Notes: a model not told the origin generated them from the letters alone. 64,000 bases of DNA from Gordonia sp. SL306 (GCF_026625785.1 NZ_CP113063.1:3410001-3474000); one strand, 5' to 3'; counted from the first letter of the stretch, positions 40,482-50,347 are shown. Numbers and translations: made by a program.

Positions 40482-41660
40482 ATGTCTGCAGGGATGAGTT
40501 TCGATCTGACAGAGGATCAAGAGCTGATCCGGAAGTCGGTCGCCGAGTTGGCGGGTCGCTTCGACGACCACTACTGGATGGAGAAGGATCTCGCGCACGA
40601 GTTCCCGACCGAGTTCTATCAGGCCATCGCCGATGGCGGCTGGCTCGGCATGACCATCCCGGAGGAGTACGGCGGGCACGGCCTGGGGATCACCGAGGCC
40701 TCCATCCTCCTCGAGCAGGTCTCGCGGTCGGGCGGCGCGATGAACGCGGCGACCGCCATCCATCTCTCGATCTTCGGTATGCAACCGGTTGTGGTCCACG
40801 GATCCGAAGAACTCAAACAGCGGACGTTGCCGCGCGTGGTGGACGGCGACCTGCACGTGTGTTTCGGCGTGACCGAACCCGGTGCGGGCCTCGACACATC
40901 GCGCATCACCACGTCAGCGCGGCGCAAGGGCGACGGCTACGTGATCAACGGACGCAAGGTGTGGATCTCGAAGGCGATGGAGGCCGAGAAGATCCTCCTG
41001 CTCACCCGCACGACGCCCTATGACGAGGTCGCGAAGAAGACCGACGGGATGACGCTGTTCCTCACCGATCTGGATCGGGCACACGTCGACATCCGGCCCA
41101 TCAAGAAGATGGGCCGCAATGCGGTCACCTCCAACGAGGTGTTCATCGACGACCTGTACGTGCCGGAGGAGGATCGGGTCGGGGAAGAGGGCAAGGGCTT
41201 CAAGTACCTCCTCGACGGTCTCAACCCGGAACGCATGCTGATCGCGGCGGAGGCGCTCGGTATCGGCCGTGTCGCCCTCGACCGCGCCGTGACGTACGCG
41301 AAGCAACGCGAGGTGTTCGACCGTCCGATCGGCATGAACCAGGGCATCCAGTTCCCGCTGGCCGACTCCCTCGCGCACCTGGATGCGGCGGAACTGGTGT
41401 TACGCAAGGCCACCTGGCTCTACGACAACGGGAAACCATGTGGCCGCGAGGCCAACACCGCCAAATACCTCTGTGCGGAAGCAGGTTTCACCGCCGCCGA
41501 CCGTGCGCTTCAAACCCATGGCGGCATGGGGTACTCGGAGGAGTACAACGTGGCACGCTACTTCCGCGAGGCGCGTGTCATGCGGATCGCTCCGATCAGT
41601 CAGGAAATGATCCTCAACTATCTGGGATCGCACACATTGGGCATGCCGAGGAGTTACTGA
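40482..41660 (+). CDS. Acyl-CoA dehydrogenase (single-gene type)
   Basis: A full-length 392-residue acyl-CoA dehydrogenase with FGVTEPGAGLDTSRITTSA near 130, INGRKVWISKAMEA, KKMGRNAVTSNEVFIDD, and QTHGGMGYSEEYNVARYFREARV with the usual catalytic-loop layout. It introduces a double bond with FAD and passes electrons to ETF. It follows AGGAAGG at a suitable distance and is coupled to the SDR by TGATG. It is the first enzyme gene after the transporter set, starting a complete beta-oxidation series. Confidence 0.92.
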   Translation: MSAGMSFDLTEDQELIRKSVAELAGRFDDHYWMEKDLAHEFPTEFYQAIADGGWLGMTIPEEYGGHGLGITEASILLEQVSRSGGAMNAATAIHLSIFGMQPVVVHGSEELKQRTLPRVVDGDLHVCFGVTEPGAGLDTSRITTSARRKGDGYVINGRKVWISKAMEAEKILLLTRTTPYDEVAKKTDGMTLFLTDLDRAHVDIRPIKKMGRNAVTSNEVFIDDLYVPEEDRVGEEGKGFKYLLDGLNPERMLIAAEALGIGRVALDRAVTYAKQREVFDRPIGMNQGIQFPLADSLAHLDAAELVLRKATWLYDNGKPCGREANTAKYLCAEAGFTAADRALQTHGGMGYSEEYNVARYFREARVMRIAPISQEMILNYLGSHTLGMPRSY

Positions 41661-42424
41661 TGGGCCACAACACGATGTTCGACCTGACCGGCCGCGCAGC
41701 CGTCGTCACCGGCGCCGCCGGTGGCATCGGTTCGGCGGTGGCCGCGGCGCTGGCCACCGCGGGTGCGGCGGTCATGGTGACCGATGTGAACGAATCGGCC
41801 GCGGCCGAGGTCGCCGAGAAGATCTCGCTCTCGGGCGGCAAGGCCGTCAGCATGGCACTCGACGTCAGCGACCGCGACGCTGCCGACGGCGTGATGAGTC
41901 GCGCGGCCGCCTTGGGGGACGGGCACGTCCACATCGTGGTCAACAATGCCGGGGTGACGGCACCGGCCATGTTCGCCGACACCACCGGGGACAGCATCCG
42001 GCGGATGCTCGACATCCATCTGATGGGCGCGTTCAACTGTTCACAGGCGGCGTTGCCCCACCTGGCGACCGACGGCTCCGGCCGCATCATCAACGTGACG
42101 TCGTCGGCGGGGATCACCGGAACACTCGGGCAGGTGAACTACTCGGCTGCGAAAGCCGGGATCATCGGGCTCACCAAATCGCTCGCGCGCGAGCTGGCGC
42201 GCAAGCAGATCCTGGTCAACGCCCTGGCGCCGCTGGCCGCGACGCCGATGACCGAGACCATCCGCACCGACGAGCGTTTCGCGCCGACCATGCTCAACCG
42301 GATTCCGTTGCGGCGCTGGGCCGAACCATCCGAGGTCGCCGGCGCATTCGTCTTCCTCGCGTCTGATGCGGCGTCGTTCATAACCGGGCAGGTGCTGCCG
42401 GTCGACGGTGGCATGGTGATGTGA
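41660..42424 (+). CDS. Short-chain dehydrogenase/reductase (FabG-like)
   Basis: The 254-residue SDR shows TGAAGGIGSA, NNAGVTAPA, YSAAKAG as the YxxxK pair, and PVDGGMVM at the C-terminus. It probably oxidises a 3-hydroxyacyl-CoA, since it lies between a dehydrogenase and a CoA transferase. The ATG at 41660 overlaps the previous stop, and its own stop overlaps the next start, so translation is coupled. Confidence 0.9.
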   Translation: MGHNTMFDLTGRAAVVTGAAGGIGSAVAAALATAGAAVMVTDVNESAAAEVAEKISLSGGKAVSMALDVSDRDAADGVMSRAAALGDGHVHIVVNNAGVTAPAMFADTTGDSIRRMLDIHLMGAFNCSQAALPHLATDGSGRIINVTSSAGITGTLGQVNYSAAKAGIIGLTKSLARELARKQILVNALAPLAATPMTETIRTDERFAPTMLNRIPLRRWAEPSEVAGAFVFLASDAASFITGQVLPVDGGMVM

Positions 42425-43677
42425 TGTCGACGTCGGTCGAGCGAGTCGACACCGCCGGAACGCCGTCGGACGGGCCGCTCGCCGGTATCACCGTCGTCGC
42501 GCTCGAGCAGGCGGTGTCCGCGCCGATGTGCACGCGGACCCTCGCCGATCTGGGCGCCCGGGTGATCAAGGTCGAGAACCCCAACGGTGGGGATTTCGCG
42601 CGCCATTACGACGACGTCGTGAACGGCATGGCCGCCCACTTCGTCTGGGTGAACCGCGGCAAGGAGTCCGTCACCATCGACCTCAAGTCGGCAGGCGGCA
42701 TGGCCGTGCTGCACCGGCTGCTCGACGACGCCGACGTCCTGGTGTCCAACCTGGCACCCGGGTCCACGACGAAGATGGGCATCGGTCCCGATGATCTCGC
42801 GGACCGTCATCCCGAGCTGATCGTGGTGGAGATCGACGGGTACGGACCCGGCGGTCCGCTGTCGCACAAGCGCGCCTACGACCTGCTCGCCCAGGCAGAG
42901 TCGGGTGCGTGCGCGATCACCGGATACCCTGACGCGCCTGCCAAGCCGGGGCCGCCGATGGCCGACGTCTGCTCCGGGCTCTATTCGGCCATCTCCATCC
43001 TGTCGTTGATGGTAGGACAGGGACGCGATGCGCAGCGGCGGCAACGCGGGGGTGCCGTGGCGGTGAGCCTGTTCGACACGATGGCCGAACTGATGGGCTA
43101 CGCGCTCAACTACACCCGGCACACCGGGATCGACCAGCAGCCGCGCGGTATGGGTTCGCCTGCGGTCGCCCCGTATGGTGCTTACCCCACGGCCGATGCG
43201 CAGAAGGTCGTACTCGGAACCACGAATGATCGTGAATGGCAACGACTCGCGACAGAGATCCTGCAGCGCAACGATCTTGCGGCCGACCCCCGATTCACCA
43301 GGAATGCCGGCCGGGTCGAACATCGTGACATCCTCGACGCGGCCATCGGCGACTGGTGCTCGAAGCACGATCTCCTCGACATCCAGAAGGCCGCCGACGC
43401 GGCGGGTATCGGCAATGCGCGCTTCAATCTGCCGAGCGATGTGATCGCGCACCCGCATCTCGCCGAGCGTGACCGGTGGCGGGAGGTCGACACCCCGAAC
43501 GGGCCGATCCCGGCGATCCTGCCACCGCCGGTGATCGCCGGTTTCGATCCCGTCATGGGTCCGATCCCCGGACTGGGGGAGCACACCGACAGCGTGCTGG
43601 GCGGCCTCGGACTCGGCGCCGACGACATCGCCGAGCTGCGCGCCCAGGGGGCGGTCGGTCCGGCGTTCGACCGATGA
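42424..43677 (+). CDS. CaiB/BaiF-type (family III) CoA transferase
   Basis: The 417-residue protein is a full-length family III CoA transferase: LAGITVVALEQAVSAPMCTRTLADLGARVIKVE, VNRGKESVTIDLKS and the catalytic Asp in RAYDLLAQAESG. It moves CoA from a donor ester to an acid, so it saves ATP in activation. TGATG couples it to the SDR, and ATGA couples it to the hydratase. It is a second copy of the class found at 9845, with only general similarity. Confidence 0.9.
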   Translation: MSTSVERVDTAGTPSDGPLAGITVVALEQAVSAPMCTRTLADLGARVIKVENPNGGDFARHYDDVVNGMAAHFVWVNRGKESVTIDLKSAGGMAVLHRLLDDADVLVSNLAPGSTTKMGIGPDDLADRHPELIVVEIDGYGPGGPLSHKRAYDLLAQAESGACAITGYPDAPAKPGPPMADVCSGLYSAISILSLMVGQGRDAQRRQRGGAVAVSLFDTMAELMGYALNYTRHTGIDQQPRGMGSPAVAPYGAYPTADAQKVVLGTTNDREWQRLATEILQRNDLAADPRFTRNAGRVEHRDILDAAIGDWCSKHDLLDIQKAADAAGIGNARFNLPSDVIAHPHLAERDRWREVDTPNGPIPAILPPPVIAGFDPVMGPIPGLGEHTDSVLGGLGLGADDIAELRAQGAVGPAFDR

Positions 43678-44519
43678 TCACCGACACCGCGGATTCGGGG
43701 GTGGTGGTCGCCGACGACGCCTCGGGTGTCCGCACCGTGACGCTGAACCGGCCCGGTCGTAAGAATGCCCTCGACTGGACGGCGTGGTGCGCACTCCGAG
43801 ATGTGCTGGAGGACACCGCCCGTGCGGAGGGTCCCCGGGCCCTGGTCCTGACCGGTGCCGGTGGCTCGTTCTGTTCGGGCGCCGACATCTCGAGACCCGA
43901 TCCGCGCCACCCCGTGGACAAGATGCGCATCCTGGCCGATGTCGCGATGGCGGTGCACGACCTGCCGATCCCGACGATCGCCAAGGTGGACGGTGTCGCG
44001 GTCGGTGCCGGGTGGAATCTGGCCCTCGGCTGTGACCTGGTGGCCGCCACCCCCGACGCGCGCTTCTCGCAGATCTTTGCCCGCCGTGGCCTGTCCATGG
44101 ACCTCGGCGGATCGTGGCACCTCCCGCGCCTCGTCGGGCTGCAACAGGCGAAACGTCTTGCGCTGCTGGCGGAGATGGTCGATGCGGCGCAGGCGCACAC
44201 TCTGGGGTTGGTGACCTGGGTGGTCGATGCCGACGAGATCGACGGCTTCGTCGAGAAGATCGCGCGGCAACTGGCGGCAGGCCCGCCGGTGGCGCTCGCG
44301 CAGATCAAATCCCTGCTGAACGAAGGGGCCGACGGATCGCTGCACGAAGCACTGGCTCGTGAGTCACGCGCGCAGGTGATCAATTTCGGGACCTCGGACG
44401 CGGCCACCGCGTACGCCGCGTTCGCCAAGAAGAAGCAGCCGGCGTTCACCGGACGGTGGGCAGTACCCCCGCCGGGGAGTGCGCCGGGAAACGAGAACGG
44501 AGAGAGTGGACATGCGTGA
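43674..44519 (+). CDS. Enoyl-CoA hydratase/isomerase, PaaG-like active site
   Basis: This 281-residue crotonase has VTLNRPGRKNALD, oxyanion-hole segment SFCSGADIS and DGVAVGAGWNLAL. The catalytic loop is FARRGLSMDLGGSWHLPR, with Asp143 in the position used by PaaG-type epoxide isomerases and delta2-delta3 isomerases and no Glu in the hydratase position. Isomerisation, not simple hydration, is therefore quite possible. It overlaps the thiolase start by 8 bases. Confidence 0.85.
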   Translation: MITDTADSGVVVADDASGVRTVTLNRPGRKNALDWTAWCALRDVLEDTARAEGPRALVLTGAGGSFCSGADISRPDPRHPVDKMRILADVAMAVHDLPIPTIAKVDGVAVGAGWNLALGCDLVAATPDARFSQIFARRGLSMDLGGSWHLPRLVGLQQAKRLALLAEMVDAAQAHTLGLVTWVVDADEIDGFVEKIARQLAAGPPVALAQIKSLLNEGADGSLHEALARESRAQVINFGTSDAATAYAAFAKKKQPAFTGRWAVPPPGSAPGNENGESGHA

Positions 44520-45657
44520 AGTCGTCATCGTCGAAGCCGTGCGTAGCGCGGTCGGCAAACGCAACGGCGGATTGTCGGAGATGCACGCCGCTGACCTCTC
44601 CGCGGTGGTGCTGCAGGAGTTGTCCCGTCGTACGGGCATCGACCCGTCGATCGTCGACGACGTCGTCTGGGGCTGTGTCTCGCAGGTGGGCGACCAGTCC
44701 AGCAACATCGGGCGGTACGCGGTGCTGGCGGCCGGATGGCCCGAGTCGATCCCGGGTACCACCATCAACCGCGCGTGTGGTTCCAGCCAGCAGGCGCTGG
44801 ACTTCGCCGCCCAGGCCGTGATGTCGGGCCAGCAGGACGTCGTCGTCGCGGGCGGAGTCGAGGTGATGAGCCGGGTCCCGCTCGGCTCGGCGCGCTCCAC
44901 CGGGATGCCGTACGGTCCCAAGGTCTTGGCCCGTTACGACGACTTCACCTTCAACCAGGGGATCTCGGCCGAGCTGATCGCCGAGAAGTGGGGTCTGTCC
45001 CGCGCGGTCCTCGACGAGTACGCGGTCCGGTCACACGAACTGGCGGCCGCGGCGATCGATCGAGGTGCATTCGTCGAGCAGATCGTCCCGGTCGAGACGG
45101 GTGCCGGAACGGTGTCGGTCGACGAAGGGGTTCGGCGCGGGTCCACCGTCGAGAAGCTCGCCGGTCTCCGGCCTGCGTTCCGAGACGACGGTGTGATCCA
45201 CGCGGGCAACTCGTCCCAGATCTCCGACGGTGCCGCCGCCCTGCTGATCACCACACCCGAGCGTGCGCGCGACCTCGGCCTCACTCCGCTCGCGCACTAC
45301 CGAGGTGGGGCCGTGGCCGGCTCGGACCCGGTGCTGATGCTGACCGGCCCCATCCCCGCCACCGAGAAGGTCCTCGCGAAAGCCGGTGTGTCGCTGGCTG
45401 ACGTCGGCACATTCGAGGTCAACGAGGCCTTCGCGCCGGTGCCGTTGGCGTGGCTCGCCGAGACCGGTGCGCCCGCCGACCGGCTGAACCCGGTCGGCGG
45501 GGCGATCGCTCTCGGACACCCGCTCGGCGGATCGGGCGCGATCTTGATGACCCGGATGCTGCACCATATGCGCGACAACAACATTCGATACGGACTCCAG
45601 ACCATGTGCGAGGGCGGCGGCACCGCCAACGCCACCCTGGTCGAGCTGACGGCCTGA
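44512..45657 (+). CDS. Thiolase (acetyl-CoA acyltransferase)
   Basis: A 381-residue thiolase with nucleophile Cys in NRACGSSQQAL, VNEAFAPVPLAW, the base-containing GGAIALGHPLGGSGA and the second Cys in CEGGGTANA. It releases acetyl- or propionyl-CoA at the end of a beta-oxidation turn. The ATG at 44512 has GGAGAGAG ahead. It lies with a dehydrogenase on either side and has a different sequence type from the thiolase at 19881. Confidence 0.93.
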   Translation: MREVVIVEAVRSAVGKRNGGLSEMHAADLSAVVLQELSRRTGIDPSIVDDVVWGCVSQVGDQSSNIGRYAVLAAGWPESIPGTTINRACGSSQQALDFAAQAVMSGQQDVVVAGGVEVMSRVPLGSARSTGMPYGPKVLARYDDFTFNQGISAELIAEKWGLSRAVLDEYAVRSHELAAAAIDRGAFVEQIVPVETGAGTVSVDEGVRRGSTVEKLAGLRPAFRDDGVIHAGNSSQISDGAAALLITTPERARDLGLTPLAHYRGGAVAGSDPVLMLTGPIPATEKVLAKAGVSLADVGTFEVNEAFAPVPLAWLAETGAPADRLNPVGGAIALGHPLGGSGAILMTRMLHHMRDNNIRYGLQTMCEGGGTANATLVELTA

Positions 45658-45669
45658 GAGGAATCCGAC

Positions 45670-46818
45670 ATGCGACGTGGGATCTACCACCAGGATCACG
45701 AGGCGTTCCGCGCCCTCGTCCGGGACTTCGTGACAAAAGAGGTCGTCGGCGAGTACCCGAAGTGGGAAAAGGCCGGCCAGATGCCCCGCGACGTCTTCGC
45801 CCGGCTCGGCGAACTCGGCGTGCTGGGCATGGCCATTCCGGAGGCGTACGGCGGGGCAGGCCAGGAGGACTTCCGCTACAACGTGATCCTGCAGGAAGAG
45901 GCCTCCCGGGCGCTGGTCACCCTGTCGACCGTGCGCACCCAACTCGACGTGATCCTGCCGTACTTCCTACGCTATGCGAATGCCGAGCAGCGTGACCGGT
46001 GGTTCCCCGGTCTGGCGAGCGGCCAGTTGCTCACGGCCATCGCGATGACAGAGCCGGGGACCGGGTCGGACCTCGCGGGCGTGAGCACCAGTGCGGTACG
46101 CGATGGCGAACACTTCGTCCTCAACGGCGCCAAGACCTTCATCACCGGCGGCCTGTTGGCGGACCTGGTCATCGTGGTCGCACGGACGTCGACCGATCCC
46201 GAGAACCGTCGTGCCGGACTGAGTCTGCTCGTCGTCGAGGACGGGATGGAGGGTTTCGAGCGTGGCCGGGTGCTCGACAAGATGGGTTGCAAGGTCCAGG
46301 ACACCGTGGAGTTGTCGTTCACCGACGTCCGGGTACCGGTGTCCAACGTCCTCGGCGAGGTGGGCGCGGCCTTCGGATATCTGGGCCACAATCTGTCCCA
46401 GGAGCGGATGACCGTGGCGGCCGGTTCGGTCGCCCAGGCGCGGGCGGCCCTCACGGCGACCATCGAATACGTCTCGGAGCGCAAGGCATTCGGCAAACCG
46501 GTCGCCGGTTTCCAGAACACCAAGTTCGAGCTGGCATCGGTCTCGACGGAGGTGGAAGCGGCGCAGGCGATGCTCGACCAGGCAGTGCTGGCCCTGGTGG
46601 ACGGTGAACTGTCGGGGGCCGATGCTGCGCGGGTGAAGCTGTTCTGCACCGAGATGCAGGCCCGGGCCGTGGATCGATGTCTGCAGTTGTTCGGTGGCTA
46701 CGGGTACATGATGGAGTACCCGATCGCCCGCCTCTACGCGGATGCGCGCGTGGCGCGGATCTATGCGGGGACGAGCGAGGTCATGCGGACGATCGTCGCG
46801 AAATCACTGGGGCTGTGA
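45670..46818 (+). CDS. Acyl-CoA dehydrogenase (single-gene type)
   Basis: The 382-residue enzyme carries AMTEPGTGSDLAGVSTSAV near 125, LNGAKTFITGGLLADL, a middle segment DKMGCKVQDTVELSFTDV, and LFGGYGYMMEYPIARLYADARVARIYAGTSEVMRTIVAKSLGL. The EYPIARLYAD pattern is shared with short- and branched-chain dehydrogenases. It should oxidise a smaller or branched acyl-CoA than the paired enzymes do. It begins 12 bases after the thiolase. Confidence 0.92.
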   Translation: MRRGIYHQDHEAFRALVRDFVTKEVVGEYPKWEKAGQMPRDVFARLGELGVLGMAIPEAYGGAGQEDFRYNVILQEEASRALVTLSTVRTQLDVILPYFLRYANAEQRDRWFPGLASGQLLTAIAMTEPGTGSDLAGVSTSAVRDGEHFVLNGAKTFITGGLLADLVIVVARTSTDPENRRAGLSLLVVEDGMEGFERGRVLDKMGCKVQDTVELSFTDVRVPVSNVLGEVGAAFGYLGHNLSQERMTVAAGSVAQARAALTATIEYVSERKAFGKPVAGFQNTKFELASVSTEVEAAQAMLDQAVLALVDGELSGADAARVKLFCTEMQARAVDRCLQLFGGYGYMMEYPIARLYADARVARIYAGTSEVMRTIVAKSLGL

Positions 46819-46825
46819 GCAGCCG

Positions 46826-48385
46826 GTGAGCACCGCGGTTCCGATGCGATCGATTCCCGACGATCTGAGGAGCCACTACCTGGCGATGGGGTGGTGGAGC
46901 GATGAGTCGCTGGGGACGATACTCAGCCGCGGATTGCACGAGCATGCCGACCTCGGGTTCCACGTCCACTCGAAGGTGCGGCCCTACGCGGGAACTCTCG
47001 CCGATGTGGAGATGGTGGCCCGTCGCCTGGCGGCGGGGCTCCGGGCGCGGGGTGTCGGGCCCGGCGACGTGATCGCCTTTCAGTTGCCGAACTGGATGGA
47101 AGCGGCCGCAACCTTCTGGGCCTCATCGATTCTGGGTGCCATCGTGGTCCCCATAGTGCACTTCTACGGACCGAAGGAGGTGGCATTCATCCTCGCAGAT
47201 GCGCGGCCGCGGGTTTTTGTCACCGCGGAGCGGCACGGACGTATGACCTACGATCCGGCGGTGAGTGCCGACGTGCCCATCGTCGGTGTCGTCGGCAGCA
47301 GTTTCGACGGACTGCTCGAGGACGAACCGTTGGCTGGCGTCCTCGACGTTGACCCCGGTCATGCGGCACTGATCGCCTACACCTCAGGCACGACCAGCGA
47401 CCCGAAAGGTGTGGTTCACACGCATCAGACCCTCGGATTCGAGACTCGCCAGCAGATCGCCAACTACCAGCCGGACCGCGGTCGCCAGCTCAACGCGCTT
47501 CCGGTCGGTCACTTCATGGGCATGCTGACAGCGTTCCTGGTACCGATCCTCGAAGGCACCCCGGTCGACCTGTGCGACGAATGGGATCCGAAAGTGGTGA
47601 TCGGTCTGATGGACTCCGACGGTGTCGGCTTCGGGGGCGGACCGACGTACTTCGTCACCAGTCTGCTCGATCACCCGGATTTCCGCAGAGATCACCTGAA
47701 GTATGTCAACCACATCGGACTCGGGGGATCCACGATTCCCGCTGCCGTGACCCGGCGTCTCACCGGTCTGGGGATCACCGTGACGCGGGCGTACGGCAGC
47801 ACCGAACATCCGTCGGTGACCGGCACGAGCGCTTCCGCGCCGGAAGACAAGCGGCTGTGCACGGACGGAACTCCACGAACAGGGGTCGAGATCCGACTGG
47901 GGGACGACGGCGAGGTGTTGAGTCGCGGTCCGGACCTGTGCCTCGGCTATACCGACGAAGCCCTGACGGCCGGAGCTTTCGACGACGAAGGCTGGTACCA
48001 CACCGGAGATATCGGCGTGATCGACGCCGATGGCTACCTGTCCATCGTCGATCGCAAGTCCGACATGATAATTCGCGGTGGAGAGAATGTGAGTGCCGCC
48101 GCGGTGGAAGAAGTTCTGCTGACCTTGCCCGCTGTCGCGGACGCGGTGGTGGTGTCTGCCCCGGACCCGCGTCTCGGCGAGCGCGTCGCGGCGGTGGTGC
48201 GGCTGCGCAGCGGTCATCCGATGCCCACATTGGAAGACCTACGAGGGCACTTCGGACGATCCGGCGTGGCACGCCAGAAGTGGCCGGAGGAGATTCACGA
48301 GGTCGAGGACTTTCCGCGCACTCCGTCGGGCAAGGTGCAAAAGCATCGAGTTCGTGAGTTGGTTGCCCGGGCAGGCTGCGGATAA
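46826..48385 (+). CDS. Acyl-CoA synthetase (AMP-forming ligase)
   Basis: This 519-residue ANL-superfamily ligase has P-loop AYTSGTTSDPKGVVHTH near 190, TRAYGSTEHPS near 320, GWYHTGDIGVIDADGY and the catalytic-Lys motif RTPSGKVQKHRVRE at the C-terminus. It is like the long-chain and cyclohexane-carboxylate-type ligases in length. The GTG at 46826 is 7 bases past the preceding stop. It is the last gene of the thirteen-gene run that starts with the transporter, so it would activate the imported acid. Confidence 0.9.
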   Translation: MSTAVPMRSIPDDLRSHYLAMGWWSDESLGTILSRGLHEHADLGFHVHSKVRPYAGTLADVEMVARRLAAGLRARGVGPGDVIAFQLPNWMEAAATFWASSILGAIVVPIVHFYGPKEVAFILADARPRVFVTAERHGRMTYDPAVSADVPIVGVVGSSFDGLLEDEPLAGVLDVDPGHAALIAYTSGTTSDPKGVVHTHQTLGFETRQQIANYQPDRGRQLNALPVGHFMGMLTAFLVPILEGTPVDLCDEWDPKVVIGLMDSDGVGFGGGPTYFVTSLLDHPDFRRDHLKYVNHIGLGGSTIPAAVTRRLTGLGITVTRAYGSTEHPSVTGTSASAPEDKRLCTDGTPRTGVEIRLGDDGEVLSRGPDLCLGYTDEALTAGAFDDEGWYHTGDIGVIDADGYLSIVDRKSDMIIRGGENVSAAAVEEVLLTLPAVADAVVVSAPDPRLGERVAAVVRLRSGHPMPTLEDLRGHFGRSGVARQKWPEEIHEVEDFPRTPSGKVQKHRVRELVARAGCG

Positions 48386-48423
48386 CCGATTCGCTGATCG
48401 AACCGGTGCTCGCCGCACTGCGC

Positions 48424-49308
48424 CTACACTCCGGACCCATCCGTCGCTGCGGTGTTCAGCCGGTCCAGAACGGACGCCGGCGCATAGTTGGCCCAGCCGT
48501 TCTCGGGCCAGTTGAACCATCCCGATGAGGCGAGTGTGCCGCCGTCGGGGTGCAGGGTGGTGCCGGTGATGTAGCTCGACAGCCCCGAGGCAAGAAACAC
48601 CACGGCGTTCGAGACGTCCGACACCTCGCCGACGCGCCCCATCGGGATCGCGATGCGAGCGCCTGCCGCGGTGGCCATCGGCGGGGTCTCGCCGTGCCCG
48701 AACTTCGCGAGATTCGGGGTCGGCACGAAGTCGGGTGCGACGTTGTTGACCCGAATCCGATCGGGCGCGACCTCGACCGCCAGCGTCCGGGAGAACTGCT
48801 CGACGGCAGCCTTGGCCGCCGCATAGACCGCGAATCCCGGTGCGGCACGATGTGCCTCGATGGTGGTGATGTTGATGATGCTGCCGCCTCGCCCGGATGC
48901 CTGCATACGCGGCACCGCCAATGAGCACGCATGCAGGACATGGTGGAAATTGGTGCGCAGGAGAGCATCCCAGCCCTTGGAGGTGCTGTCGACGAAGTCG
49001 GCACGAAAGGTGCCACCCACGATGTTCACCAGGATGTCCACTCGGCCCCAACGTTCGGCCGCCGTACCGAACAGTTCCTCCAGTGCCTGCGGGTCGCGTG
49101 CATCCCCGCAGTGCACGATCGCGTCGTGGCCCCGTTCGGTGAGAACTCGGCGCAACGCATCCACCGCTGCGCCATCGATGTCGATCACCGCAGGTCGAAC
49201 GCCGTTGACGGCGAGATCGAGCGCAATGCCCTCGCCGAGTCCTCCTGCGCCGCCGGTGATCACGGCCACCGTGCCGTCGAGGCCGCTCCGATCGTCGAAC
49301 CAGCTCAC
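48424..49308 (-). CDS. Short-chain dehydrogenase/reductase
   Basis: The 294-residue SDR has the cofactor motif GGAGGLGEG, VNIVGG, YAAAKAAV for the catalytic YxxxK and HPDGGTLASSGW near the end. The C-terminus runs some 30 residues beyond a usual SDR and contains SGWFNWPENGWANY, an unusual aromatic segment that may shape the substrate pocket. The GTG start is 4 bases past the LLM stop, so it is the second gene of a two-gene operon. No terminator is evident in the 38-base gap after it. Confidence 0.88.
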   Translation of the reverse strand: MSWFDDRSGLDGTVAVITGGAGGLGEGIALDLAVNGVRPAVIDIDGAAVDALRRVLTERGHDAIVHCGDARDPQALEELFGTAAERWGRVDILVNIVGGTFRADFVDSTSKGWDALLRTNFHHVLHACSLAVPRMQASGRGGSIINITTIEAHRAAPGFAVYAAAKAAVEQFSRTLAVEVAPDRIRVNNVAPDFVPTPNLAKFGHGETPPMATAAGARIAIPMGRVGEVSDVSNAVVFLASGLSSYITGTTLHPDGGTLASSGWFNWPENGWANYAPASVLDRLNTAATDGSGV

Positions 49309-49312
49309 GAGA

Positions 49313-50227
49313 TCAGCGCTGTCCGGGCGCCAGGTACGTGGCGCCGAAGGCATCCAGGAAGTCGGCGGTCGCGGAGAAGTCGGCGGTCCCGCTCGACACC
49401 AGGATCCAGGTGACACCGACCTTCTCGAGCTGCGCGAATGCTTCCCGGTGTCGATCGGCATCGGCGGCGGGGTCGGCGATCCCCTCTGCCTGATAGGAGT
49501 AGAGGACGTCGATCGGCTCGGTCCGGCCCGCGAGGTCGGCGGCGCCACGCAGTTCGGCGATGATGTCGCCGAGTTCCGAACCCGGATCGAGCATCGGGGT
49601 CCGGGCAGTCGAACTCAACTGTGCGCCACCGGTCATCGGCATCCATCCCTGACCTACCCGCGCCACCCGGCGACGACTGAGCCGCGAATTCCCGCCGATC
49701 CAGATCGGGATCGGGGACTGCACAGGCCGGGGACGGCACATCACGTCGCGCGCGCTGAAATGCTTGCCCTGGAAGGTGAACGACTCGCCACTCCAATGCA
49801 GTGGGAGGACGTCGAGGGCCTCGTCGAGCAATGCGTTGCGCTCCGCGATGTCGACGCCGAGAGCATGGAACTCGCTCTTCTGGTAGCCCGCTCCGAGGCC
49901 GAGGATCAGCCGGCCGCCGGAAAGTGTGTCGAGGGTGGCCGCCGATTTCGCGAGCAAGAGCGGGTTCCGATACGGCGCCACCGCCAGGTAGGTCAGCAGT
50001 CTCAGTCGTTCGGTTGCGGCGGCCACGTATCCGAGCGTGACGAACGGATCGAGGGTCTGATGGCCACCGGTGGCCAACCACCGGGCGCCGGGAGCCGGAT
50101 GCTCACTGAGTGAGAATGCGTCGAACCCCGCGCGTTCCGCGTGGACGGCCACCTCCTTGATCCCGCCGGCAGCGAACAGATCGCCGTCGGGCCCGCTGGT
50201 CTCGGGGTAGTGATAGATGAAACGCAT
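49313..50227 (-). CDS. LLM-class (luciferase-like) oxidoreductase
   Basis: The 304-residue protein shows the luciferase-like TIM-barrel plan: DAFSLSEHPAPG near 40, LTYLAVAPYRNPLLLAKSAATLDTLSGGRLILGLGAGYQ near 80-115, and PIPIWIGGNSRLSRRRVARVGQGWMP near 170-195, the phosphate-binding part of F420 or FMN enzymes. It probably catalyses a hydride transfer with F420. The ATG follows GAGGAGATC. Its promoter has box 8 some 105 bases upstream. Confidence 0.85.
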   Translation of the reverse strand: MRFIYHYPETSGPDGDLFAAGGIKEVAVHAERAGFDAFSLSEHPAPGARWLATGGHQTLDPFVTLGYVAAATERLRLLTYLAVAPYRNPLLLAKSAATLDTLSGGRLILGLGAGYQKSEFHALGVDIAERNALLDEALDVLPLHWSGESFTFQGKHFSARDVMCRPRPVQSPIPIWIGGNSRLSRRRVARVGQGWMPMTGGAQLSSTARTPMLDPGSELGDIIAELRGAADLAGRTEPIDVLYSYQAEGIADPAADADRHREAFAQLEKVGVTWILVSSGTADFSATADFLDAFGATYLAPGQR

Positions 50228-50332
50228 GATCTCCTCGTGATAGAGCCCTGACGTGCAGGGTTATCGGCTGTGGTCGCCGGATGCCGTCGATCTTCTCGCG
50301 CCGTCCTGGTGCGAACGATACTATCGGCGTAG

Positions 50333-50347
50333 GAGAGTTCAATTCTC
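50333..50347. promoter_or_regulatory. 15-bp regulon box 8 (GAGAGTTCAATTCTC)
   Basis: The right arm is perfect and the left arm has one change (GAGAG for GAGAA). It lies 105 bases before the LLM start and 171 bases before the divergent TetR gene. Confidence 0.65.
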
